Shown here: one piece after another, positions 1-5,671 of the stretch
Layout of the letters: every line of letters starts with the position of its first letter
Position numbering within the stretch: position 1 is the first letter of the stretch
Source of the DNA: Propionibacteriaceae bacterium UBA4569
GTDB taxonomy: Bacteria; Actinomycetota; Actinomycetes; Propionibacteriales; Propionibacteriaceae
DNA: 5,725 bases
Reading direction: 5' to 3'
Assembly (NCBI GenBank): GCA_002387005.1
Contig: DGKN01000172.1
Location: 1-5,725 of the forward strand
Notes under the pieces: model-generated
What the model was told of the DNA's origin: nothing
The model's database searches: none
Seen by the model: the letters and a program-made list of their open reading frames with translations, nothing else
Translations under genes and position numbers: made by a program

Positions 1-869
1 CGGCGGTGTGGTCGGGCGGCTCGTTCGTGTACGTGCCCAAGGGCGTCCACGTCGAGATCCCGCTGCAGGCGTACTTCCGCATCAACACCGAGAACATGGG
101 CCAGTTCGAGCGGACGCTGATCATCGCCGACGAGGGCTCCTTCGTGCACTACGTCGAGGGCTGCACCGCCCCGATCTACAAGTCGGACTCGCTGCACTCG
201 GCTGTGGTCGAGATCGTCGTGAAGAAGAACGCCCGCGTGCGCTACACCACGATCCAGAACTGGTCGAACAATGTGTTCAACCTCGTCACCAAGCGCGCCA
301 CCTGCGAGGAGGGCGCGACGATGGAGTGGATCGACGGCAACATCGGCTCCAAGGTCACCATGAAGTACCCGGCCGTCTACCTGATGGGCGAGCACGCCAA
401 GGGAGAGACCCTGTCCATCGCCTTCGCGGGCGAGGGCCAGCACCAGGACGCCGGCTCGAAGATGGTGCACTGCGCGCCGCACACCTCCAGCTCGATCATC
501 TCCAAGTCGGTCGCGCGTGGCGGTGGCCGTTCGTCCTACCGCGGGCTGGTCGAGGTGCAGGAGGGTGCCTCCTTCTCGGCCTCCTCGGTGAAGTGCGACG
601 CGCTGCTGGTCGACACGATCAGCCGCTCCGACACCTACCCCTACGTCGACGTGCGTGAGGACGACGTGTCGATGGCCCACGAGGCCACCGTCTCGAAGGT
701 CTCCGACGACCAGCTCTTCTACCTGATGCAGCGCGGTCTCGGCGAGGACGAGGCGATGGCGATGATCGTGCGCGGCTTCATCGAGCCGATCGCGCGCGAG
801 CTGCCGATGGAGTACGCCTTGGAGCTCAACCGGCTCATCGAGCTGCAGATGGAAGGCGCCGTGGGCTGA
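1..869 (+). CDS. sufB: SufB, Fe-S cluster scaffold subunit (5' truncated by window edge)
   Basis: SufB is the main scaffold subunit of the cytoplasmic SufBCD complex on which Fe-S clusters are assembled. Only the C-terminal part is visible: 288 complete codons, reading from base 3, against about 480-490 residues for the family, so roughly 200 N-terminal residues lie off the left edge; the GTG at base 6 is an internal valine. Seen directly: the family block [12 protein letters not shown], then [12 protein letters not shown], then the beta-helix core ending in KCDALLVDT and [17 protein letters not shown]. The Cys of KCDAL (codon 594-596) and the Glu of HEATVSK (codon 681-683) align with E. coli SufB Cys405 and Glu434, which are implicated in cluster assembly. 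The C-terminal segment resembles that of the paralogue SufD downstream. No intein interrupts the visible part. It is the first visible gene of the operon, 59 bases before sufD. Identity is very secure. Confidence 0.97.
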   Translation, partial: AVWSGGSFVYVPKGVHVEIPLQAYFRINTENMGQFERTLIIADEGSFVHYVEGCTAPIYKSDSLHSAVVEIVVKKNARVRYTTIQNWSNNVFNLVTKRATCEEGATMEWIDGNIGSKVTMKYPAVYLMGEHAKGETLSIAFAGEGQHQDAGSKMVHCAPHTSSSIISKSVARGGGRSSYRGLVEVQEGASFSASSVKCDALLVDTISRSDTYPYVDVREDDVSMAHEATVSKVSDDQLFYLMQRGLGEDEAMAMIVRGFIEPIARELPMEYALELNRLIELQMEGAVG

Positions 870-876
870 CGCCCAC
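861..876 (+). other. Stem-loop across the sufB stop codon
   Basis: GTGGGC (861-866) and GCCCAC (871-876) form a perfect 6-bp stem around the tetraloop TGAC, which contains the sufB stop codon. The same left arm, plus one base, can instead pair with AGCCCAC at 884-890, so two exclusive foldings are possible. There is no T-run after it, so I do not call it a classical intrinsic terminator. It may mark an mRNA processing or stability site, or be chance in GC-rich DNA. Confidence 0.4.
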
Positions 877-897
877 CCCAACCAGCCCACGAACCCA

Positions 898-920
898 CCA
901 GTACGACATAGCCAGTACGA
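898..920 (+). repeat. 9-bp direct repeat upstream of sufD
   Basis: CCAGTACGA occurs at 898-906 and again at 912-920, a spacing of 14 bases start to start. The second copy runs into the Shine-Dalgarno region of sufD (GAGGA, 919-923). The repeat lies in the C/A-rich, G-poor spacer between sufB and sufD. It may be a small tandem duplication or a regulator or RNA-binding site; the sequence alone does not decide. I see no convincing -35/-10 promoter in this spacer. Confidence 0.5.
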
Positions 921-928
921 GGAAAACT

Positions 929-2248
929 GTGACCAACACCAGCACGGACCTGCGGCCTGACGGCCTCGACCCGAACACCTCCGTGGACCAGAAGCCGGTC
1001 GGCGTCCCCGACGACGGCCTGGCCGTGACCACGCCGGAGGGTGCGCAGACCCAGGCGGTCAACCCCGCCGAGGCGGCTGCCCAGCCCAACGTGGCCGACG
1101 CCATCGAGACCATCGCCAGCCATCTGCACCCCACTCCCTCGTGGGACCTCGCCGACCACCCGGTGCCGACCGGACGCGAGGAGATCTGGCGCTTCACCCC
1201 GATGAAGGTGTTCGGCGGCCTGCTCGCCGAGCAGGAGCGGGCCACCTCGCTGGACTGGTCCGGCACCTTCCCCGAGGGTGTGACCGTCACCGGCATCTCG
1301 GCCGAACAGGCGCAGGAGCTGGCCGTCGAGGCCCCCGTCGACCGCGTGTCGGCGCTGGCAGCGAAGCAGGCCACCCACAACACTCGGATCGACATCCCCG
1401 CCGATGCGGTGATCGACGAGCCGATCGTGTTCGTCGGCAAGGGCGAGGGCGGCGAGGCTCGTGACCGGGTGCTCGTCACGGTGGGCAACTTCGCCAAGGT
1501 GACGATCGTGCTGCGCTACGAGGGCGCTGCCTCCTACTCCGAGAAGACCGACCTGGTGGTCGGCGACGGCGCTGAGGTCAACTTCGTCACCGTTCAGGAC
1601 TGGGACGACGAGGCCGTTCACGGCGGCCAGCGTTCGGTCTTGGTCGGCCGCGACGCGCGCGTCAAGATGGTCACCTGCTCGCTGGGCGGCAAGGCCATCC
1701 GCCTGCAGGAGGATGTCCGCTATGCCGGCCCCGGCGGCGAGCTGGAGCAGTACGGGCTCTACTTCGTCGACGGCGGGCAGCACATCCAGCACCGCATCTT
1801 CGTCGACCACAACGCCCCCCACACCAAGAGCAATGTGGACTACCGCGGCGCGCTGCAGGGCGAGGGTGCGCACTCGGTGTGGATCGGCGACGTGCTCATC
1901 CGCAAGGTGGCCGAGGCCATCGAGACCTACGAGAGCAACAAGAACCTGGTGCTCACCGACGGTTGCAGGGCCGACTCGGTGCCGAACCTGGAGATCGAGA
2001 CCGGAGAGATCGCCGGCGCCGGCCACTCGTCCACCACCGGACGCTTCGACGACAACCACCTCTTCTACCTGATGAGCCGTGGCATCTCCGAGGCCGAGGC
2101 CCGTCGCCTGGTGGTGCATGGCTTCTTCGTCGACATCGTGCGCCGGATTGGCGTCCCGGTCGTCGAGGAGCGCCTGATGGCGGCCGTGGAGAAGGAGCTC
2201 GCCATCGTCGACGCTCCCCAGACCCAGACCCAGGCAGCTGGCGTATGA
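929..2248 (+). CDS. sufD: SufD, Fe-S cluster scaffold subunit
   Basis: SufD is the paralogue of SufB and its partner in the SufBC2D scaffold; it supports iron acquisition and cluster building. The 439-residue product carries the SufD N-terminal signature around residues 71-95 (SWDL..HPVPTGREEIWRFTP), a beta-helix core, and the C-terminal block with ESNKNLVLTDGCR, GAGHSSTTGRFDDNHLFYLMSRGIS and a helical end. His366 (codon 2024-2026) corresponds to E. coli SufD His360, needed for cluster assembly. The GTG start at 929 has GAGGA at 919-923 five bases upstream; in-frame GTGs at 983 and 1025 lack such a site. This start gives about 65 poorly conserved, Pro/Asp/Thr/Ala-rich residues before the recognisable domain, longer than I expect for the family. 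The C-terminus is a Gln/Thr/Ala tail (IVDAPQTQTQAAGV). The stop overlaps the start of the Rieske gene. Family identity is secure; the exact start slightly less so. Confidence 0.96.
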   Translation: MTNTSTDLRPDGLDPNTSVDQKPVGVPDDGLAVTTPEGAQTQAVNPAEAAAQPNVADAIETIASHLHPTPSWDLADHPVPTGREEIWRFTPMKVFGGLLAEQERATSLDWSGTFPEGVTVTGISAEQAQELAVEAPVDRVSALAAKQATHNTRIDIPADAVIDEPIVFVGKGEGGEARDRVLVTVGNFAKVTIVLRYEGAASYSEKTDLVVGDGAEVNFVTVQDWDDEAVHGGQRSVLVGRDARVKMVTCSLGGKAIRLQEDVRYAGPGGELEQYGLYFVDGGQHIQHRIFVDHNAPHTKSNVDYRGALQGEGAHSVWIGDVLIRKVAEAIETYESNKNLVLTDGCRADSVPNLEIETGEIAGAGHSSTTGRFDDNHLFYLMSRGISEAEARRLVVHGFFVDIVRRIGVPVVEERLMAAVEKELAIVDAPQTQTQAAGV

Positions 2249-2610
2249 GCCCGGTCGACGTGTGCGCACTCGACGAGCTCGGCGACCTGCCTCTGGCAGT
2301 GAGCGCCGGTGACATCGAGCTCGCCATCGTGAAGGTGGGCGGGGAGGTCTTCGCCATCACCAACGAGTGCAGCCACGGCAAGGTCGAGCTGAGCGAGGGG
2401 GACGTCGACCAGACGTCCTGCTCGATCGAGTGCTACCTGCACGGCTCCACCTTCGACCTGCGTACCAGCCGGGCGCTCAACCTGCCCGCCACCCAACCCG
2501 TCCCCGTCTACCCGACCCAGGTGAGCGATGGTCGCGTCCTGGTGGACCTCGACAACCCCATTGACACGAATGATTCCGCGGCCGTTGCCGCGTTCGAGAA
2601 GGAGAACTGA
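2245..2610 (+). CDS. Rieske [2Fe-2S] ferredoxin of the SUF operon (non-heme iron oxygenase ferredoxin-like)
   Basis: This small soluble protein of 121 residues has a Rieske fold and probably carries a [2Fe-2S] cluster bound by two Cys and two His. Both ligand pairs are visible: Cys42-x-His44 and Cys63-x2-His66. The second is followed by GSTFDLRTS and LPATQPVPVYP, typical of Rieske ferredoxins. Between His44 and Cys63 there are 18 residues, about two more than I expect, with an extra Cys59 in this loop. The last 20 residues form an acidic tail. The start ATG overlaps the sufD stop as ATGA and has no clear Shine-Dalgarno sequence before it, so translation is probably coupled to sufD; sufC follows after one base. 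Such genes are regularly found between sufD and sufC in actinobacteria and are usually annotated as oxygenase ferredoxins, yet no oxygenase is here. A role in supplying electrons to cluster assembly, or being a client, is inference. Confidence 0.92.
   Translation: MSPVDVCALDELGDLPLAVSAGDIELAIVKVGGEVFAITNECSHGKVELSEGDVDQTSCSIECYLHGSTFDLRTSRALNLPATQPVPVYPTQVSDGRVLVDLDNPIDTNDSAAVAAFEKEN
2599..2604 (+). promoter_or_regulatory. Strong Shine-Dalgarno site of sufC
   Basis: AAGGAG lies seven bases before the ATG at 2612, inside the last codons of the Rieske gene. It fixes the sufC start at 2612 and rules out upstream in-frame alternatives from about 2528. It is one of the strongest ribosome binding sites in the window, in keeping with SufC being needed in two copies per SufBC2D complex (inference). 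Confidence 0.8.
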
Positions 2611-2611
2611 C

Positions 2612-3388
2612 ATGGCCAAGCTGGAGATCATCGACCTGCACGTCGACGTCGCGACCGAGACCGGCCCCAAGCCGATCCTCAAGGGCGTCAACCTCACCAT
2701 CAACCCGGGCGAGGTGCATGCCATCATGGGCCCCAATGGCTCGGGCAAGTCGACCATGGCCTACGCCATCGCCGGCCACCCCAAGTACACGATCACCTCG
2801 GGCCAGGTGCTGCTCGATGGTGAGGACATGGTGCCGCTGAGCGTGGACGAGCGGGCTCGCGCTGGCCTCTTCCTGGCCATGCAGTACCCCGTCGAGATCC
2901 CGGGTGTCTCCGTCTCGAACTTCCTGCGCACCGCCAAGACCGCGCTGGACGGCGAAGCCCCCAAGGTCCGCACCTGGATCAAGGACGTGAAGGAGGGTCT
3001 GGGCAGGATGCAGCTGGAGGCCGAGTTCGCCGAGCGTTCGGTCAACGAGGGCTTCTCCGGTGGCGAGAAGAAGCGCCACGAGATCGCCCAGCTCGAGCTG
3101 CTGAACCCGAAGGTCGCGTTGCTCGACGAGACCGACTCGGGCCTGGACATCGACGCGTTGCGCATCGTCTCGGAGGGCATCAACCGCTACTCCGGGCAGG
3201 GTGACCGCGCGCTGCTGCTGATCACGCACTACACCCGAATCCTGCGCTACGTGAACCCCACCCACGTCCACGTCTTCGTCGATGGCCACATCGTCGCCGA
3301 GGGTGGCAAGGAGCTGGCCGACCAGCTCGAGGCCGAGGGCTACGAGAAGTACGTCAAGGCCGCCGCGGCTGCTGCCGCCCTGGCCTGA
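2612..3388 (+). CDS. sufC: SufC, ATPase of the SufBCD complex
   Basis: SufC is the ABC-type ATPase that binds SufB and SufD and uses ATP to drive rearrangement of the scaffold during Fe-S cluster assembly in the cytoplasm; it is not a transporter and has no membrane segments. The 258-residue protein shows Walker A GPNGSGKST (40-48), Q-loop Gln91, ABC signature FSGGEKKRHE (148-157), Walker B VALLDE (168-173) followed by the SufC-typical TDSGLDIDAL, and the H-loop His206 in ITHYTRIL. All ATPase residues are intact. Length is near the usual ~250; the C-terminus ends in an alanine-rich run (residues 249 onward) that is probably disordered or a helix cap. The start is set by AAGGAG seven bases upstream. 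It is separated from the Rieske gene by one base and from sufS by a 50-base spacer with a hairpin. Confidence 0.98.
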   Translation: MAKLEIIDLHVDVATETGPKPILKGVNLTINPGEVHAIMGPNGSGKSTMAYAIAGHPKYTITSGQVLLDGEDMVPLSVDERARAGLFLAMQYPVEIPGVSVSNFLRTAKTALDGEAPKVRTWIKDVKEGLGRMQLEAEFAERSVNEGFSGGEKKRHEIAQLELLNPKVALLDETDSGLDIDALRIVSEGINRYSGQGDRALLLITHYTRILRYVNPTHVHVFVDGHIVAEGGKELADQLEAEGYEKYVKAAAAAAALA

Positions 3389-3394
3389 CACCTC

Positions 3395-3413
3395 GTGAGG
3401 GTCAACCCCTCAC
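3395..3413 (+). other. Perfect 7-bp hairpin between sufC and sufS
   Basis: GTGAGGG (3395-3401) and CCCTCAC (3407-3413) are perfect inverted repeats around the loop TCAAC. The hairpin begins six bases after the sufC stop and ends 25 bases before the sufS start at 3439. No T-run follows (the next bases are AACACCAACC), so full termination is unlikely. It could cause partial termination, mark an RNA processing site or protect the upstream message, setting different levels of scaffold (sufBDC) and desulfurase (sufS-sufU) transcripts. As palindromic DNA it could also bind a protein. Confidence 0.5.
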
Positions 3414-3427
3414 AACACCAACCATGG

Positions 3428-3435
3428 AAGAAGGA
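3428..3435 (+). promoter_or_regulatory. Ribosome binding site deciding the sufS start
   Basis: The purine-rich stretch AAGAAGGA lies just before GTG 3439, leaving only three to four bases between its AAGG core and that start. The alternative in-frame ATG at 3424 is preceded by CACAACACCAACC, with no purine-rich site. GTG 3439 is therefore preferred, although its spacing is short. Confidence 0.6.
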
Positions 3436-3438
3436 CAC

Positions 3439-4779
3439 GTGACCTACGACGTGTCGACCATCAGGGCCGACTTCCCCATCCTCGATCGCAGGGTGGGGGA
3501 GCGGCCGCTGGTCTACCTCGATTCGGCGAACACCTCGCAGAAGCCCCGTCAGGTCGTCGAGGCGGTGAGCGAGCACTACCTGCAGCACAACGCCAATGTC
3601 GCGCGCGCCATGCACCTGCTGGGCACCGAGGCGACCGAGGCCTTCGAGGGCGGACGAGCGAAGGTGGCCGCCTTCATCGGTGCCGCCGAGCCCGGTGAGG
3701 TCGTGTTCACCAAGAACGCCTCCGAGGCGCTGAACCTGGCCGCGAACACCTTGGGCGCGAAGCTCGGGCCCGGCGACGAGGTCGTGGTCTCGGTGATGGA
3801 GCACCACTCCAACATCGTCCCCTGGCAGCTGGTGTGCGAGCGCACCGGTGCCACCCTGCGTTGGTTCGACATCACCGATGAGGGGCGTCTCGACCTCGAC
3901 AAGGCCGCGGCCGAGAACCTGATCAACGAGCGCACCAAGGTGGTCTCGATCACCTGGGTGAGCAATGTGCTCGGCACCGTCAACCCGGTGCGCACCGTGG
4001 CCGACCTGGCGCACGGCGTCGGCGCGATGATGGTGGTCGACGGCTCGCAGGGCGTCCCGCAGCAGCCGACCGACGTCACCGCGCTGGGCTGTGACCTGCT
4101 GGCCTTCACCGGCCACAAGCTGTGCGGTCCGACTGGCATCGGCGTGCTCTGGGGACGGATGGCGCTGTTGGAGCAGCTGCCGCCCTTCCTCGGTGGCGGC
4201 GAGATGATCGAGGTGGTCAAGATGACTGGCTCGACCTTCGCCCCCCCGCCCTACCGCTTCGAGGCCGGCACCCCGCCCATCGCCCAGGCCACCATGCTGG
4301 GCGCGGCGGTCGACTACCTCAGTGGCATCGGGATGGACGCCGTGGCGGCGCACGAGCACGAGATCACCGCGCACCTTCTGGAGCGGCTGCGCGAGACCGA
4401 GGGCGTGCGCATCCTCGGCCCGACGACGATGGACGAGCGTGGCGGCGCCGTGGCCTTCACCCTGGACGGCGTGCACCCGCACGACATCATGCAGTTGCTG
4501 GACGGTCGGGGCATCGCGGTGCGCGGTGGTCACCACTGCGCGCGTCCGTTGCACGACCGGCTGGGTATCCAGTCGTCCGTGCGCGCGTCCGGCTACCTGT
4601 ACACGACGCTGGAGGAGGTGGACGCGCTGGTTGATGCCATCGACTACACGCGGGACTTCTTCAGCGGCAAGGCCGCCGGGGCCAGCGGCGGACGGATCCG
4701 TCGCCGCCAAGCGCGCGCGACCGAGCCAGCCAACGCCCAGCTGGGTGCCGACGACGACCACGACAAGGGAGGTGCATGA
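3439..4779 (+). CDS. sufS: SufS, group II cysteine desulfurase (PLP-dependent)
   Basis: SufS removes sulfur from L-cysteine, giving alanine and an enzyme persulfide passed to SufU for cluster assembly. The start at GTG 3439 gives 446 residues beginning MTYDVSTIRADFPIL, the normal family N-terminus; ATG 3424 would add five residues but lacks a ribosome binding site. Key residues, by this numbering: His122-His123 in SVMEHHSN (one stacks on PLP), Asp201 in VVDGSQGVPQ (pairs with the PLP ring nitrogen), Lys227 in FTGHKLCGPTG (Schiff base) and Cys367 in RGGHHCARP (persulfide carrier). These lie within about three residues of E. coli SufS numbering, so the core is complete. Unusual is a 38-residue tail after DYTRDFF (residues 409-446): Gly/Ala- and Arg-rich, then acidic (ADDDHDKGGA); the usual length is about 405-420. 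The 3' end carries the sufU ribosome binding site, and sufU starts four bases after the stop. Confidence 0.97.
   Translation: MTYDVSTIRADFPILDRRVGERPLVYLDSANTSQKPRQVVEAVSEHYLQHNANVARAMHLLGTEATEAFEGGRAKVAAFIGAAEPGEVVFTKNASEALNLAANTLGAKLGPGDEVVVSVMEHHSNIVPWQLVCERTGATLRWFDITDEGRLDLDKAAAENLINERTKVVSITWVSNVLGTVNPVRTVADLAHGVGAMMVVDGSQGVPQQPTDVTALGCDLLAFTGHKLCGPTGIGVLWGRMALLEQLPPFLGGGEMIEVVKMTGSTFAPPPYRFEAGTPPIAQATMLGAAVDYLSGIGMDAVAAHEHEITAHLLERLRETEGVRILGPTTMDERGGAVAFTLDGVHPHDIMQLLDGRGIAVRGGHHCARPLHDRLGIQSSVRASGYLYTTLEEVDALVDAIDYTRDFFSGKAAGASGGRIRRRQARATEPANAQLGADDDHDKGGA
4765..4772 (+). promoter_or_regulatory. Shine-Dalgarno site of sufU within the sufS 3' end
   Basis: AAGGGAGG is a near-ideal Shine-Dalgarno sequence lying inside the last sufS codons (it helps encode the K-G-G near the C-terminus). 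The spacing to ATG 4784 is 11 bases, longer than usual. The in-frame GTG at 4772 overlaps the site and cannot use it, so ATG 4784 is preferred. Confidence 0.7.
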
Positions 4780-4783
4780 CGAG

Positions 4784-5227
4784 ATGAACCCCGAGCAGAT
4801 GTACCAGGAGATCATCCTGGGGCACTACCGCGAGAAGCTGAACTCCGGGCTGCGAGAGCCCTACCAGGTCGAGGTGCACCACGTGAACCCGTCCTGTGGT
4901 GACGAGCTGACCCTGCGCGCGCAACTGGACGGCAACACGATCGCCGACATCAGCTACCACGGCGAGGGCTGCTCGATCTCGCAGGCCTCGACCTCGGTGA
5001 TGAGCGACCTGTTGATCGGCCGCGACGTCACCGACTCGCTGGCGCTGCACGACGAGTTCCTCGAGATGATGCAGTCCCGCGGCAAGGCCGAGCCCGACGA
5101 GGACCGCCTCGGGGACGGCATAGCCTTCGTCGGCGTCTCGCAGTTCCCGGCCCGCGTGAAATGCGCGATGCTCGGCTGGTCCGCCGCGCGCGACGCGATC
5201 CTGCGGGCGCAGGCCGAGAACGCCTGA
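4784..5227 (+). CDS. sufU: SufU, zinc-dependent sulfurtransferase partner of SufS
   Basis: SufU belongs to the IscU-like family; in Gram-positive bacteria it takes the persulfide sulfur from SufS with the help of a bound zinc and passes it on to the SufBCD scaffold. The 147-residue product starts MNPEQMYQEIILGHY, as usual for the family. The zinc and active-site residues are all present: Cys38 and Asp40 in NPSCGDEL, Cys63 in GEGCSISQAS, and Cys127 in RVKCAMLGW. The long segment between Cys63 and Cys127, including an acidic KAEPDEDRLGD stretch, fits SufU, which has an insertion here compared with IscU. No IscU-type HscA-binding LPPVK motif is seen, which also supports SufU. It begins four bases after sufS, so the two partners are made together. 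The older annotation 'NifU-like N-terminal domain protein' refers to the same family. Confidence 0.97.
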   Translation: MNPEQMYQEIILGHYREKLNSGLREPYQVEVHHVNPSCGDELTLRAQLDGNTIADISYHGEGCSISQASTSVMSDLLIGRDVTDSLALHDEFLEMMQSRGKAEPDEDRLGDGIAFVGVSQFPARVKCAMLGWSAARDAILRAQAENA

Positions 5228-5231
5228 GCCC
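5205..5231 (+). other. Imperfect stem-loop across the sufU stop codon
   Basis: GGGC (5205-5208) plus CAGG (5210-5213) can pair with CCTG (5223-5226) plus GCCC (5228-5231). This gives an 8-bp stem with one internal G/A mismatch and a nine-base loop. The stop codon lies in the right arm. No T-run follows. It is less convincing than the hairpin after sufC because of the mismatch and large loop. Confidence 0.3.
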
Positions 5232-5278
5232 ACCCAGATCCACACACCCCTGAACCACCACCAGACAGGAGCACCGAG

Positions 5279-5671
5279 GTGACCGAGAGCACCCAAGCGG
5301 ACGCGCAGCGTCCCAGCGACCTCGTGAAGGACGAGCTGCCCGACATCGATGCGCCCGCGCGCGTTGCGTCCGTCGAGGACGTCGAGGAGGCCATGCGCGA
5401 CGTCGTCGACCCCGAGCTGATGGTCAACGTCGTCGACCTCGGGCTGGTCTACGGCATCCATGTCGACGAGCAGAACAACTGCACGCTGGACATGACGCTG
5501 ACCAGCCCAACCTGCCCGCTGACCGACCGGATCGAGTACGACACCCATGCGGTGCTCGATGGCCTGGTCAACTCCGCGACGATCAACTGGGTCTGGCTGC
5601 CGCCGTGGTCGCTGGACAAGATCACCGACGACGGACGCGAGCAGCTGCGCGCCATCGGCTTCAACGTCTGA
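5279..5671 (+). CDS. sufT: SufT, MIP18/DUF59-family Fe-S cluster assembly factor
   Basis: SufT proteins of the MIP18 (DUF59) family act in maturation of Fe-S proteins, probably as auxiliary factors in cluster delivery, and are often encoded in SUF operons. The 130-residue product begins with about 30 variable acidic residues. It then shows the family signature DVVDPELMVNVVDLGLVYGI (41-60), the TLTSPTCPLTDRIE motif (73-86) with the conserved Cys79, and the C-terminal block WLPPWSLDKITDDGREQLRAIGFNV. The GTG start at 5279 has AGGAG at 5267-5271 seven bases upstream; the codon pair GTG-ACC also begins sufD and sufS. It is 51 bases downstream of sufU and is the last gene visible. Some databases call it 'metal-sulfur cluster assembly factor' or 'PaaD-like'; PaaD itself is excluded by context and by the lack of a C-terminal cysteine-rich domain. 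The exact biochemical role of SufT is less well known than that of the other genes. Confidence 0.95.
   Translation: MTESTQADAQRPSDLVKDELPDIDAPARVASVEDVEEAMRDVVDPELMVNVVDLGLVYGIHVDEQNNCTLDMTLTSPTCPLTDRIEYDTHAVLDGLVNSATINWVWLPPWSLDKITDDGREQLRAIGFNV

Noticed and set aside
870..928. Possible internal promoter before sufD
   Set aside because: No -10 hexamer of the TANNNT type with a suitable -35 was found; the spacer looks like an ordinary within-operon gap apart from the repeat.
1879..2244. Upstream extension of the Rieske reading frame into sufD
   Set aside because: The Arg/Gly-rich translation is an out-of-frame reading of sufD; the protein family begins at the ATG at 2245.
719..2269. Long antisense open frame of 516 codons opposite sufB and sufD
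   Set aside because: It lies opposite well-identified genes, its translation is low-complexity (Gly, Val, Asp, His, Arg rich) with no recognisable domain, and long antisense frames are normal in GC-rich actinobacterial DNA.
4322..4783. Upstream extension of the sufU reading frame into sufS
   Set aside because: The extension is an Arg/Thr/Ser-rich shadow of sufS, whereas normal SufU sequence begins at ATG 4784.
3340..4815. Long antisense open frame of 491 codons opposite sufS
   Set aside because: Same reason: a shadow of the sufS codon pattern, with no domain and no supporting ribosome binding site.
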